Positions 33,962-41,624 of a stretch of DNA of 64,000 nt are shown here, in pieces. The DNA is from Exiguobacterium mexicanum (GTDB taxonomy: Bacteria > Bacillota > Bacilli > Exiguobacteriales > Exiguobacteriaceae): contig NZ_CP040676.1 in assembly GCF_005960665.1 (NCBI RefSeq), positions 630,501-694,500 on the forward strand. Direction: 5' to 3'. The notes under the pieces were generated by a model. It ran no database searches, was not told the DNA's origin, and saw only the letters and a list, made by a program, of their open reading frames with translations. Numbering within the stretch: position 1 is the first letter of the stretch; every line of letters starts with the position of its first letter. The position numbers and the translations under genes are program-made.

Positions 33962-34669
33962 GTGGCCAAATATCGTCAAATCTATGAGCGCCTCGCCGAG
34001 CGGATGAAGACCGGGGAATATGCGGCGGAGTCGAAGCTGCCATCCGAGACCGAGCTCATGCATGAGTATGAGGCGAGCCGAGGCACGGTCCGGAAAGCGC
34101 TCGACCTGCTCCAAGAGCACGGGTACGTCCGGAAGCATCACGGGAAAGGCGTCTTCGTGCTCCGGCGCGACCAAATCGAGTTCCAATTCAACGGCATCGT
34201 CAGCTTCTCGGAAGTGTACGCTTCCTTGCTCGGCCGCTCGATCCAGACGTCGATCGCTTCGTTTGAGGACATCGAGGCGCCGACTTGGCTCGCCGACCGG
34301 ATGAACCTTGAGCCGGGGACGCGGATGTACCGGATCGAACGGGTCCGGAACTTCGACGGGGAGGACGTCATCCTAGACGTGAACTATTTCGTCAAAGACC
34401 TCGTTCCGGGACTGACGGAAGAGATCGCTGCCCGTTCGATCTATGAGTACGTCGAGCATGAGCTCGGGCTCCAGATCAGTTACGCCAAGCGGAAGATCGC
34501 GGCCGAGGATGTGACCGAGCTCGACCGGATGCGGCTCGACCTCCACGATTACGAGTACGTCATCGTCATCACGAACGACACGTTCCTCTATGAGGGCAGA
34601 CAGTTCGAGTATACCGAGTCCCGCCACCGGCTCGACAAGTTTCAGTTCAGTGACGTGGCGCGCCGCTAG
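33962..34669 (+). CDS. treR: Trehalose operon repressor TreR (GntR family)
   Basis: A 235-residue regulator with an N-terminal winged helix (LPSETELMHEYEASRGTVRKAL, then LQEHGYVRKHHGKGVFV) and a C-terminal UTRA effector domain (about 80-230), which in TreR binds trehalose 6-phosphate. The start is GTG at 33962 behind GAGGAG; upstream ATG options lie within degV. It sits directly before treP-treA, separated by its own terminator and by two matching palindromes that are the likely operators. Confidence 0.92.
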   Translation: MAKYRQIYERLAERMKTGEYAAESKLPSETELMHEYEASRGTVRKALDLLQEHGYVRKHHGKGVFVLRRDQIEFQFNGIVSFSEVYASLLGRSIQTSIASFEDIEAPTWLADRMNLEPGTRMYRIERVRNFDGEDVILDVNYFVKDLVPGLTEEIAARSIYEYVEHELGLQISYAKRKIAAEDVTELDRMRLDLHDYEYVIVITNDTFLYEGRQFEYTESRHRLDKFQFSDVARR

Positions 34670-34671
34670 TG

Positions 34672-34700
34672 CCCCTTCTTTCGAAGGGGTCTTTTTTTTT
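34672..34700 (+). terminator. Intrinsic terminator of treR
   Basis: 7-pair stem CCCCTTC / GAAGGGG with a 4-base loop, followed by a T tract of ten with one C inside. Confidence 0.88.
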
Positions 34701-34763
34701 CGTTTTGAATCGAGGGGAGAGGGAACAAAAATAGTGAACGCCTGTCACATAGTTGTCACGTAT

Positions 34764-34812
34764 AACTTATATAGATAAGTTGTTGACAGAACTCGTCTAT
34801 ATAAGTTAAACT
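34764..34812 (+). promoter_or_regulatory. treP promoter between two TreR-type operators
   Basis: -35 TTGACA at 34783-34788 and -10 TAAACT at 34807-34812 (18-base spacing). Operator 1 is AACTTATATAGATAAGTT (34764-34781); operator 2, read on the minus strand, is AACTTATATAGACGAGTT (34790-34807), matching 16 of 18. Operator 1 abuts the -35 and operator 2 covers the spacer, so a bound GntR-type repressor would block polymerase. Confidence 0.75.
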
Positions 34813-34840
34813 TTGTTTGTACTCATAAGTAACCGTTTTC

Positions 34841-34854
34841 AACAAACGCTTTCA
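34841..34854 (-). promoter_or_regulatory. Candidate catabolite-response element (cre)
   Basis: On the minus strand TGAAAGCGTTTGTT matches 12 of 14 positions of the CcpA consensus TGWAANCGNTNWCA. It lies downstream of the treP -10, where CcpA would act as a roadblock. Confidence 0.5.
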
Positions 34855-34873
34855 AACAAAGGAGGCCTACAAT

Positions 34874-36322
34874 ATGAAGGCAGATTATCGTCAAATCGCC
34901 GCGGATATCCTTGAAGCCATCGGGGGCAAGGATAACGTCGACAAAGCGGCACACTGTGTCACGCGGCTCCGTCTTTCGTTGAAAGACCAGTCGCTCGTCA
35001 ATGAAGCGAAAGTGAAAGAAGCCGATCTCGTCAAAGGCGCATTCGAAAACTCGGGTGTGTATCAGGTCGTCATCGGGGCCGGGGACGTCGAACGTGTCTA
35101 TGCCGAGTTCATCAAACTCGCTGGGCTTGAAGCGGCGACGGTCGCCGAGGTCAAATCGTCGGGCGGTAAGAAGATGAACCCGCTCCAGAAGCTCGTCAAA
35201 GTGTTCTCGGACGTGTTCATGCCGATTATCCCGGCCATCATCGTTGCCGGTCTATTGATGGGGATTAACAACTTGCTCGCCTCAGAAGGACTGTTCGTCG
35301 AAGGTGCGACGCTGATTGAGGAATATCCGAACCTACAAGGGTTATGGGATCTCGTCAACATGATGGCGAACACGGCGTTCGTCTTCCTCCCGGCACTCGT
35401 CGGTTGGTCGGCGACGAAACGGTTCGGCGGCAGCGAAGTGCTCGGGATCGTCATGGGTCTCTTGCTCGTCCACCCGGATCTCTTGAATGCATGGGGTTAC
35501 GGACAAGCAGCGCTGGAAGGCGACGTTCCGACGTTCAATATCCTCGGCTTGTTCGAGATCGAGAAAGTTGGCTACCAAGGTCAGATTCTTCCGATTTTGG
35601 CCGCGGCCTTCATTTTGAGCCATATTGAGATTTTCTTGAAAAAACATGTACCGAATGCGATTCAATTGCTCGTCGTGCCAATCACGACAATCGTCATCAC
35701 TGGTTTCCTTGCGCTTTCGATTGTCGGACCGCTCACACGTGGCCTCGGTAACTTGATTGCAACGGGAATCGTCAACGTGTTTGAAGCGGTACCGGTCGTC
35801 GGGGCACTCCTGTTCGGTCTGCTCTACGCACCACTCGTCGTTACCGGGATGCACCACTTGTTCCTCGCCATCGACCTGCAGCTCATCGCGGAGACGAACG
35901 GGACGTTCCTCTGGCCGATGCTCGCTTTGTCGAACATCGCCCAAGGTGCAGCCGCACTTGCGATGTTCCTCGTGTTCAAACACGACGCCAAACAAAAGAG
36001 TATGGCTTCGACGTCATCGATCTCGGCATTCTTCGGGATTACCGAGCCGGCCATGTTCGGGGTGAACTTGCCGAACAAGTTCCCATTCTACTCGGCGATG
36101 ATCGGGTCGGCCGTCGCGGCGGTGTTCATCACATTGAACGACGTCCAAGCGTTCGCTGTCGGGGTCGGGGGTCTTCCTGGATTCCTGTCAATCTTCACCG
36201 ATAAGATTCTTATCTTCATCGTCGGGATGGTCATCGCCCTCGTCATACCGTTCGTGTTGACGATCGCTCTGTCGAAACGTTACATGAAAAAAGGCGAAAT
36301 CGAGAAAAACAAAGTCGCATAA
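34874..36322 (+). CDS. treP: PTS trehalose permease, EIIBC
   Basis: A 482-residue membrane protein that imports trehalose and phosphorylates it to trehalose 6-phosphate. The EIIB domain (about 1-85) has the phospho-Cys28 in AAHCVTRLRL; the EIIC domain (about 105-470) has about ten membrane helices with the conserved ITEPAMFGVNLP loop. There is no IIA domain; the free-standing EIIA-Glc encoded at 18.3 kb is the natural donor. AAAGGAGG precedes the ATG. Regulated by the paired operators and cre upstream; treA follows. Confidence 0.95.
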   Translation: MKADYRQIAADILEAIGGKDNVDKAAHCVTRLRLSLKDQSLVNEAKVKEADLVKGAFENSGVYQVVIGAGDVERVYAEFIKLAGLEAATVAEVKSSGGKKMNPLQKLVKVFSDVFMPIIPAIIVAGLLMGINNLLASEGLFVEGATLIEEYPNLQGLWDLVNMMANTAFVFLPALVGWSATKRFGGSEVLGIVMGLLLVHPDLLNAWGYGQAALEGDVPTFNILGLFEIEKVGYQGQILPILAAAFILSHIEIFLKKHVPNAIQLLVVPITTIVITGFLALSIVGPLTRGLGNLIATGIVNVFEAVPVVGALLFGLLYAPLVVTGMHHLFLAIDLQLIAETNGTFLWPMLALSNIAQGAAALAMFLVFKHDAKQKSMASTSSISAFFGITEPAMFGVNLPNKFPFYSAMIGSAVAAVFITLNDVQAFAVGVGGLPGFLSIFTDKILIFIVGMVIALVIPFVLTIALSKRYMKKGEIEKNKVA

Positions 36323-36335
36323 GAAGATGACTGAC

Positions 36336-36365
36336 AAGGGGAGGGACGGAGGTTCTTCCCCTTTT
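36336..36365 (+). terminator. Hairpin between treP and treA, possible partial terminator
   Basis: 7-pair stem AAGGGGA / TCCCCTT with a long loop and four T residues. It could lower treA expression relative to treP or protect the treP mRNA end. Confidence 0.45.
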
Positions 36366-36405
36366 CCTGTACAAATGAAAACTCTTACAAAAGGAGACTA
36401 CACCT

Positions 36406-38043
36406 ATGACACCATCAAACTGGCGCAAATCTGTCGTCTATCAAATTTATCCGAAAAGCTTCTATAGCCCGGAAGGCAATGCCACCGGCTCGATCAAAGG
36501 CGTGACGGCCAAGCTCGACTATTTGGCCGAGCTCGGCATCGAATACATCTGGATGACGCCGGTGTACAAGTCACCACAAAACGATAACGGCTATGACGTC
36601 AGCGACTATTACGCGATCGACCCGTCGTACGGGACGATGGACGATCTTGACGAGCTCGTCCGCGAGGCCGAGGCGCGCGGCATCGGGCTCATGATGGACA
36701 TCGTCGTCAACCACTCGTCGACCGAGCATGAGTGGTTCCAGAAGTCGCTCGCCGGCGACGAGCGCTACCGCGACTATTACATCTGGCGCGACGAGCCGAC
36801 GAACTGGGAGTCGAAGTTCGGCGGCAACGCCTGGAAGTACGATGAGAAGAGCGGCCAATATTATCTCCACTTGTTCGACGTGACCCAGGCCGACCTCAAC
36901 TGGGAGAACGAGCAGATGCGCGAGGACGTATATGAAATGATGCGCTTTTGGCGTGACAAAGGCATCAAAGGGTTCCGCCTCGACGTCATCAACTTGATCT
37001 CGAAGCAGCAGGACTTCCCGGAAGACGACTCGGACGGCCGCAAGTTCTATACGGACGGGCCGCGCATCCATGAATATTTGAAAGAGATGAACCGCGAGGT
37101 GTTCGACGGCCACGACGTCATCACGGTCGGCGAGATGTCATCGACGACGCTCGACCACTGCGTCCGCTACTCGAGCCCGGACGAGCGCGAGCTCAGCATG
37201 ACGTTCAGCTTCCATCACTTGAAAGTCGACTATCCGAACGGCGAGAAGTTCGTCGCCGCCCCGTTCGACTTCATCCAACTGAAAGACATCATGTCGACGT
37301 GGCAGGAAGGGATGCACGGCAAGGGCTGGAACGCCATCTTCTGGTGCAACCATGACCAGCCGCGCGTCGTCAGCCGGTTCGGCAACGACACCGACCATCG
37401 CGTCGAGAGCGCGAAGATGCTCGCGACCGTGCTCCATGGCCTCCAAGGGACACCGTACATCTATCAAGGCGAGGAGATCGGCATGACGAACCCAGGCTTC
37501 GACTCGCTCGACGAGTATCGTGACATCGAGACGCTCAACGCCTATAACTTGAAACGCGAACAGGGCGTGTCGCACGAGGACATGATGGCCGCCATCAAAC
37601 AGAAGTCGCGCGACAACTCGCGGACGCCGATGCAGTGGGACGCGACGCCGCACGCCGGCTTCACGAGCGGGACGCCGTGGATCAACGTGGCGCCGAACTA
37701 TACCGATGTCAACGTCGAGACGGCGCTCGACGACCCGAACTCGGTGTTCTACCACTACAAGAACTTGATCTCGCTCCGCAAAGAGTTCGACGTGTTGACG
37801 GACGGGGACTATACGCTCCTCACACCGGACGCGCTCGATGTCTGGGCGTACACGCGGAAGACGGAAGACGAGGAAGTGCTCGTCGTCGCCAACTTCTACG
37901 GCCCTGAGACGACGTATGAGATCCCGGCAGGTTTCTCGCAGGCCGAGGTCGTCAGCCACAACTATGACGTGCCGCAGCTCGACGGGACGACGTTGTCGCT
38001 CCGGGCGTATGAGGCGATCATGTTCTACAAACGGAACGCATAA
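36406..38043 (+). CDS. treA: Alpha,alpha-phosphotrehalase (trehalose-6-phosphate hydrolase)
   Basis: A 545-residue glycoside hydrolase family 13 enzyme that splits trehalose 6-phosphate into glucose and glucose 6-phosphate in the cytoplasm. Conserved regions: DIVVNHSS (I), GFRLDVIN with nucleophile Asp193 (II), VGEMSS with acid/base Glu243 (III) and CNHDQPR with Asp317 (IV). A C-terminal beta domain follows. AAAGGAG lies 11 bases before the ATG. The 83-base gap after treP contains a weak hairpin; a strong terminator follows. Confidence 0.95.
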   Translation: MTPSNWRKSVVYQIYPKSFYSPEGNATGSIKGVTAKLDYLAELGIEYIWMTPVYKSPQNDNGYDVSDYYAIDPSYGTMDDLDELVREAEARGIGLMMDIVVNHSSTEHEWFQKSLAGDERYRDYYIWRDEPTNWESKFGGNAWKYDEKSGQYYLHLFDVTQADLNWENEQMREDVYEMMRFWRDKGIKGFRLDVINLISKQQDFPEDDSDGRKFYTDGPRIHEYLKEMNREVFDGHDVITVGEMSSTTLDHCVRYSSPDERELSMTFSFHHLKVDYPNGEKFVAAPFDFIQLKDIMSTWQEGMHGKGWNAIFWCNHDQPRVVSRFGNDTDHRVESAKMLATVLHGLQGTPYIYQGEEIGMTNPGFDSLDEYRDIETLNAYNLKREQGVSHEDMMAAIKQKSRDNSRTPMQWDATPHAGFTSGTPWINVAPNYTDVNVETALDDPNSVFYHYKNLISLRKEFDVLTDGDYTLLTPDALDVWAYTRKTEDEEVLVVANFYGPETTYEIPAGFSQAEVVSHNYDVPQLDGTTLSLRAYEAIMFYKRNA

Positions 38044-38054
38044 CGCATAACGAG

Positions 38055-38094
38055 AAAAACTCGCCAGACGAAAAATCGTCTGACGAGTTTTTTG
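38055..38094. terminator. Intrinsic terminator of treA
   Basis: 14-position stem AACTCGCCAGACGA / TCGTCTGACGAGTT with one mismatch, flanked by A and T runs, so usable in both directions (the convergent gene ends at 38106). Confidence 0.9.
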
Positions 38095-38105
38095 ATTATA
38101 CGTCG

Positions 38106-38459
38106 TTAGTCGAAGGCGTCGCGTCTGTCCAATGACCGTGAGACGTTCGCGACATCCCCGATATTGTCGTCCACGACGTCTCCGGCTCGAGTGACGCGCA
38201 CCCACAACTCAGCTTCGGCATGGGACGGGGACGCGAACAAGACGTAATACTTCGCATCGTACAGGGATAAGTACGTCACGTCGGTCATGACGAGTTCCAT
38301 CTCGGGATACGTCGTGTCGACATACGTTTCGGCTGCTCGGACGGCTCGTTGTTCGGCCGCCTCACTGCCGTTCAGCACATACCACACCCACCAACCGAGA
38401 CAGAACACGGCCATCATTCCGAGTACGGTCAAGACGTTATGAAGCGGTCGTTTGTGCAT
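38106..38459 (-). CDS. Single-pass membrane protein of unknown function
   Basis: A 117-residue protein with one N-terminal membrane helix (about residues 9-30) and an outside domain of about 85 residues (AVRAAETYVDTTYPEMELVM...). The fold hints at a small PepSY-like domain, but I cannot confirm this. The start (MHKRPLHN) has a moderate GCAGGTG ribosome site and is preferred over an ATG six codons upstream. Convergent with treA. Confidence 0.65.
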   Translation of the reverse strand: MHKRPLHNVLTVLGMMAVFCLGWWVWYVLNGSEAAEQRAVRAAETYVDTTYPEMELVMTDVTYLSLYDAKYYVLFASPSHAEAELWVRVTRAGDVVDDNIGDVANVSRSLDRRDAFD

Positions 38460-38641
38460 CGGACACCTGCTTTCCAATTATTGGTCTACTCCTACTATAA
38501 AAGAGATGTTGCACCGTTCGCCTCGGTCGTAAGTCGCAAATGGCTCAGGTTCCGTACGGGAATGGTGACGCTACATGCTGACAACGCCTCATGTCCGTCG
38601 GCTTCTCACATGATATCCTCATTCAAAAAGGACTGATTGTA

Positions 38642-39799
38642 TTGGGACAACTCATCATCCGCGACACCGGCACGCCCGCCATCCGCTTCGGCATCTGTCA
38701 ACGCTGTCTGAGCGCGGACACCCGCTCGTTCACGTGCCACCACGGTGCGTGTCGCTATTGTCGGAATTGCCTCCATCTCGGCCGTGTCTGTCAGTGCGAC
38801 CGTCTCGGGGAAGAAGACATCACGACACCGGTCGAACCGACAGAACTCGTCATGCCGTTCGAACTGTCGGGAGACCAGCAGCACGTCAGCCGGCAGTTGC
38901 TCACCTGGTGGAAAACTCAAACGAGCGGGCTTGTCCATGCCGTTTGTGGTGCCGGCAAGACGGAGATGACGTTCCCCGTCATCGCACGCGTCGTCAATGA
39001 CGGGAAGCGTGTCCTCGTCGTCTCGCCGCGCCGTGACGTCGCCATCGAATGGGTCGACCGGCTCGAGGCCGCCTTCTCCGTCCCAATCACCCGGCGTTAC
39101 GGGGGCGGGGACAAGGACACGATTGGGATGATCACTGTCGCGACGGCGCCGCTGCTCGTGAACTTACGACATGTGTTCGATTACGTCCTCGTCGATGAGT
39201 CTGATGCCTTCCCGTTCGCCTTCGATTTGGCACTTTGGTGGACGCTCCGCCGAGCCGGGAAAGGCCTATTCTTGTTCGTGACGGCGACGCCGACCGTATG
39301 GCAGCGCCAGTTCCCGACCGTGCATCTATCGCGCCGCTATCACGGCCACGACTTGCCGGTGCCGCGACTCGTCCGTGAGACGGGGCAGGCCATCCTCGAC
39401 TTCTGTCGGCAATACGAGGGGTCCCCACGTTTGCTGTTCATCCCGACGAAGCCGGACCTTGCCCGATACAGGGAGCTGCTTGAGACAAACGGCTTCCCCT
39501 GCAAAGCCGTCTCGGCCGATACGGACGAGCGGACGGATACACTCGAATGGCTCGAGGCGACGAACGGGATCGTGCTCGCGACGTCGATTTGGGAGCGGGG
39601 CATGACCGTGACCGGGGTCAACGTCGCCGTCCTCGACAGCAGCCACGCCTTGTTCTCGTCCCGCGCCCTCGTCCAGATGGCAGGGCGGGCCGGTCGGAAA
39701 CCGACCGCGCCGACCGGGGATGTCGTCTTCTTCTACCACGAGCGCACGTTCCGGCAAGACCGGGCCATCCGCGAAATCGAGGAGGCGAACCGGAGATGA
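38642..39799 (+). CDS. comFA: Competence DNA-uptake ATPase ComFA
   Basis: A DEAD-box-like ATPase that helps pull transforming DNA through the membrane. The N-terminal zinc finger is Cys-rich (ICQRCLSAD, CRYCRNCLHLGRVCQC); Walker A is VCGAGKTEM, motif II is DESD, motif III VTATPT, and motif VI QMAGRAGRK. I chose TTG at 38642 because AAAGGA lies 9 bases before it; an in-frame ATG at 38591 lacks a ribosome site, so the N-terminus is uncertain. comFC overlaps by 4 bases; the usual comFB is absent. Confidence 0.9.
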   Translation: MGQLIIRDTGTPAIRFGICQRCLSADTRSFTCHHGACRYCRNCLHLGRVCQCDRLGEEDITTPVEPTELVMPFELSGDQQHVSRQLLTWWKTQTSGLVHAVCGAGKTEMTFPVIARVVNDGKRVLVVSPRRDVAIEWVDRLEAAFSVPITRRYGGGDKDTIGMITVATAPLLVNLRHVFDYVLVDESDAFPFAFDLALWWTLRRAGKGLFLFVTATPTVWQRQFPTVHLSRRYHGHDLPVPRLVRETGQAILDFCRQYEGSPRLLFIPTKPDLARYRELLETNGFPCKAVSADTDERTDTLEWLEATNGIVLATSIWERGMTVTGVNVAVLDSSHALFSSRALVQMAGRAGRKPTAPTGDVVFFYHERTFRQDRAIREIEEANRR

Positions 39800-40464
39800 A
39801 CTGTCTCGTCTGCCGAAAACCGTTCGCTATTCCGTGGAGCCCGGCGACGCTCTTAAAACGGGACTGGGTCTGCCCGGACTGCGAGGGGAGATTGACCCCG
39901 ATCATCTCGGGCTGCCCGCGCTGCGGCCATCCGACCGAGGACGGGGCGACATGCGACGATTGCGTCCGGTGGCTTGCCCTCGGTCTCGATTTGACCGTGC
40001 GCTCGCTCTACCTATATGACGAGGCGGGTGTGAACTGGCTCCACCGCTACAAGTTCGGCGGTGACGTCGTCCTGGCCAATCAGATGCGCCCGGTACTAAG
40101 GCAGCTGCGAGAACCGGATGTCGTCTACGTGCCGATCCCGCTCAGCGAGGAGCGGTTACGGACGCGGCGTTTCAATCAGGCCGAGGTGCTCGCCCGATTG
40201 ATCGGACCGACGGAACGGACGCTCGTGAAAGCCGAGGTTTCAAGTCAGCGCGAACTTGGGAAAGAAGAAAGGCGGCACCGTGCGAACCCGTTCACTGTAC
40301 AGCGGTTACCGCGCTGTGGCAAAATTGTCCTCGTCGATGACGTCTATACGACCGGGACGACGTTGCATCAAGCGGCGCTCACCCTGCGCCGGGCCGGGGT
40401 GGAACAAGTTTCTGCCGTTTGCCTGTTCCGGACGCTAAACAAATTAAAAATGCGTCCGATATAA
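39796..40464 (+). CDS. comFC: Competence protein ComFC, phosphoribosyltransferase fold
   Basis: A 222-residue protein needed for DNA uptake. An N-terminal zinc ribbon (CLVCRKPF, CPDCEGRL, CPRCGHP, CDDC) precedes a type I phosphoribosyltransferase domain with the PRPP loop VLVDDVYTTGTT. The ATG overlaps the comFA stop. In B. subtilis it binds ComFA, and direct adjacency here supports the same partnership. Confidence 0.93.
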   Translation: MNCLVCRKPFAIPWSPATLLKRDWVCPDCEGRLTPIISGCPRCGHPTEDGATCDDCVRWLALGLDLTVRSLYLYDEAGVNWLHRYKFGGDVVLANQMRPVLRQLREPDVVYVPIPLSEERLRTRRFNQAEVLARLIGPTERTLVKAEVSSQRELGKEERRHRANPFTVQRLPRCGKIVLVDDVYTTGTTLHQAALTLRRAGVEQVSAVCLFRTLNKLKMRPI

Positions 40465-40477
40465 AGGGCAGAGGTGA

Positions 40478-40867
40478 ATGACTGTGGAAGCAACAACTTG
40501 TCAAACATGCGGACGGCTGTTCATGAAACAAAGCCGCTCGCCTTACTGCCCATCCTGCGCGGAAGTCGATTTCCAAAACTTCTTGAAAGTCCGGGACTTC
40601 ATCCGCGAACCCGCCAACAAACAGACGACGATCGGGGCCCTTGTCGAAGCGACAGGAGTCTCCGAACTTGATATCACGCGATATATCCATGAAGGACGCT
40701 TGATCATCAAGGACAACCCGTCTCTGAACATCGCCTGCGTGCGCTGCGGCAATCCGACGAACCAAGGAAAGGTATGCGCGGGTTGTCAGACCGACATGCA
40801 GCAAGAACTGAAAGGGCTACAAGCCACCGTCACGAAACAAAGCGTTCGCGCTTATCGTTTGGACTAA
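40478..40867 (+). CDS. yvyF: Flagellar operon protein YvyF
   Basis: A 129-residue protein with an N-terminal zinc ribbon (CQTCGRLF...YCPSC), a helical middle with a MerR/HTH-like segment (VEATGVSELDITRYIHEG) and a second Cys set (CVRCGNPTNQGKVCAGC). It matches YvyF (TIGR03826-type) in size and place between comFC and flgM. Its function is thought to be regulatory but is not settled. Confidence 0.88.
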   Translation: MTVEATTCQTCGRLFMKQSRSPYCPSCAEVDFQNFLKVRDFIREPANKQTTIGALVEATGVSELDITRYIHEGRLIIKDNPSLNIACVRCGNPTNQGKVCAGCQTDMQQELKGLQATVTKQSVRAYRLD

Positions 40868-40891
40868 CAACTGAGAAGAGGGGGGACACGT

Positions 40892-41143
40892 ATGCGCATC
40901 GATTCTGCAAAGTGGGTACACTTACCGAACACTTATGAGAAGAAAACGCAACCTGAGACGAAGCCCGAGCTGACACGCCAAACGGACCAACTATCGATAT
41001 CGGCCGAAGCCCGCGCCCGGTTTGAAGAACCGGTGAAACATCCGGAGCGCCTGGAGAAGATTAACGCCTTGAAGGCGGAAATCAACGCTGGGACGTATTC
41101 ACGGGACGCGCGCGAGATCGCCAAACGCTTTCTACAAGGATGA
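40892..41143 (+). CDS. flgM: Anti-sigma-D factor FlgM
   Basis: An 83-residue protein with the FlgM pattern: disordered N-terminus, then TDQLSISAEARARFEE and a C-terminal helix RLEKINALKAEINAGTYS that binds sigma-D. It holds late flagellar genes (hag, fliD operon, receptors in this window) off until the hook is complete. Ribosome site GAGGGGGG about 8 bases before the ATG. A double hairpin and terminator separate it from flgN. Confidence 0.9.
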   Translation: MRIDSAKWVHLPNTYEKKTQPETKPELTRQTDQLSISAEARARFEEPVKHPERLEKINALKAEINAGTYSRDAREIAKRFLQG

Positions 41144-41192
41144 ATGAAAGCGAGGTCCGAGGGAGACCTTCGCATAAATATGATGGCACGGA

Positions 41193-41238
41193 AGCTGACT
41201 AAACAAGGGACACCCTTTCTTTAGTCGGCTCTTTTTTT
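41193..41238 (+). terminator. Nested-hairpin terminator between flgM and flgN
   Basis: 11-pair stem AGCTGACTAAA / TTTAGTCGGCT enclosing a smaller AAGGG / CCCTT hairpin, then C and seven T residues, 17 bases before flgN. A further hairpin (GCGAGGTC / GACCTTCGC, 41149-41172) precedes it. Confidence 0.85.
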
Positions 41239-41255
41239 GGACAAAGGAGAGACTT

Positions 41256-41612
41256 ATGCTCACATTACATACACGTTTGCTCGAAATCGCTTATGAAAAA
41301 GAACGACTGCTCGTCAACGGAGATATGCCCGCTTTTAGCGCGCTCGTCAAGGAAGAGGCGACGCTCGTCCGACAAATCAAACAAAAAGAGGCGGAACGAC
41401 TTCAAGGAACGTACGTTTTGGACGATGAAGAGAAAGAAGCGTTACGACCGGTCGTCCTCGAGCTGAAACGACAAAATGAATTAAACGCCGTCTTGCTCGA
41501 ACAGTCGCTCCGGTATATCGAATGGCATTTGGACATGCTCCTGCCAGAGGCAGATGATTTCACGTACGGTCAACAGGCGCTCGAGACGCGCTCGTTCAGC
41601 CGAGATGTATAA
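41256..41612 (+). CDS. flgN: Flagellar chaperone FlgN
   Basis: A 118-residue all-helical protein, the export chaperone for hook-filament junction proteins FlgK and FlgL, encoded next. Heptad-like helices (LLEIAYEKERLLVNGD, EEATLVRQIKQKEAERL) and a C-terminal helix fit the family, whose sequence is weakly conserved; position decides the call. AAAGGAGAG precedes the ATG. A terminator upstream implies a separate promoter or read-through. Confidence 0.85.
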   Translation: MLTLHTRLLEIAYEKERLLVNGDMPAFSALVKEEATLVRQIKQKEAERLQGTYVLDDEEKEALRPVVLELKRQNELNAVLLEQSLRYIEWHLDMLLPEADDFTYGQQALETRSFSRDV

Positions 41613-41624
41613 GGAGGAAGTTTA

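Noticed and set aside
37138-38205. 355-codon minus-strand frame opposite treA
   Set aside because: Antisense shadow of a well-conserved glycoside hydrolase; composition is Arg/Val/Asp repeats with no domain.
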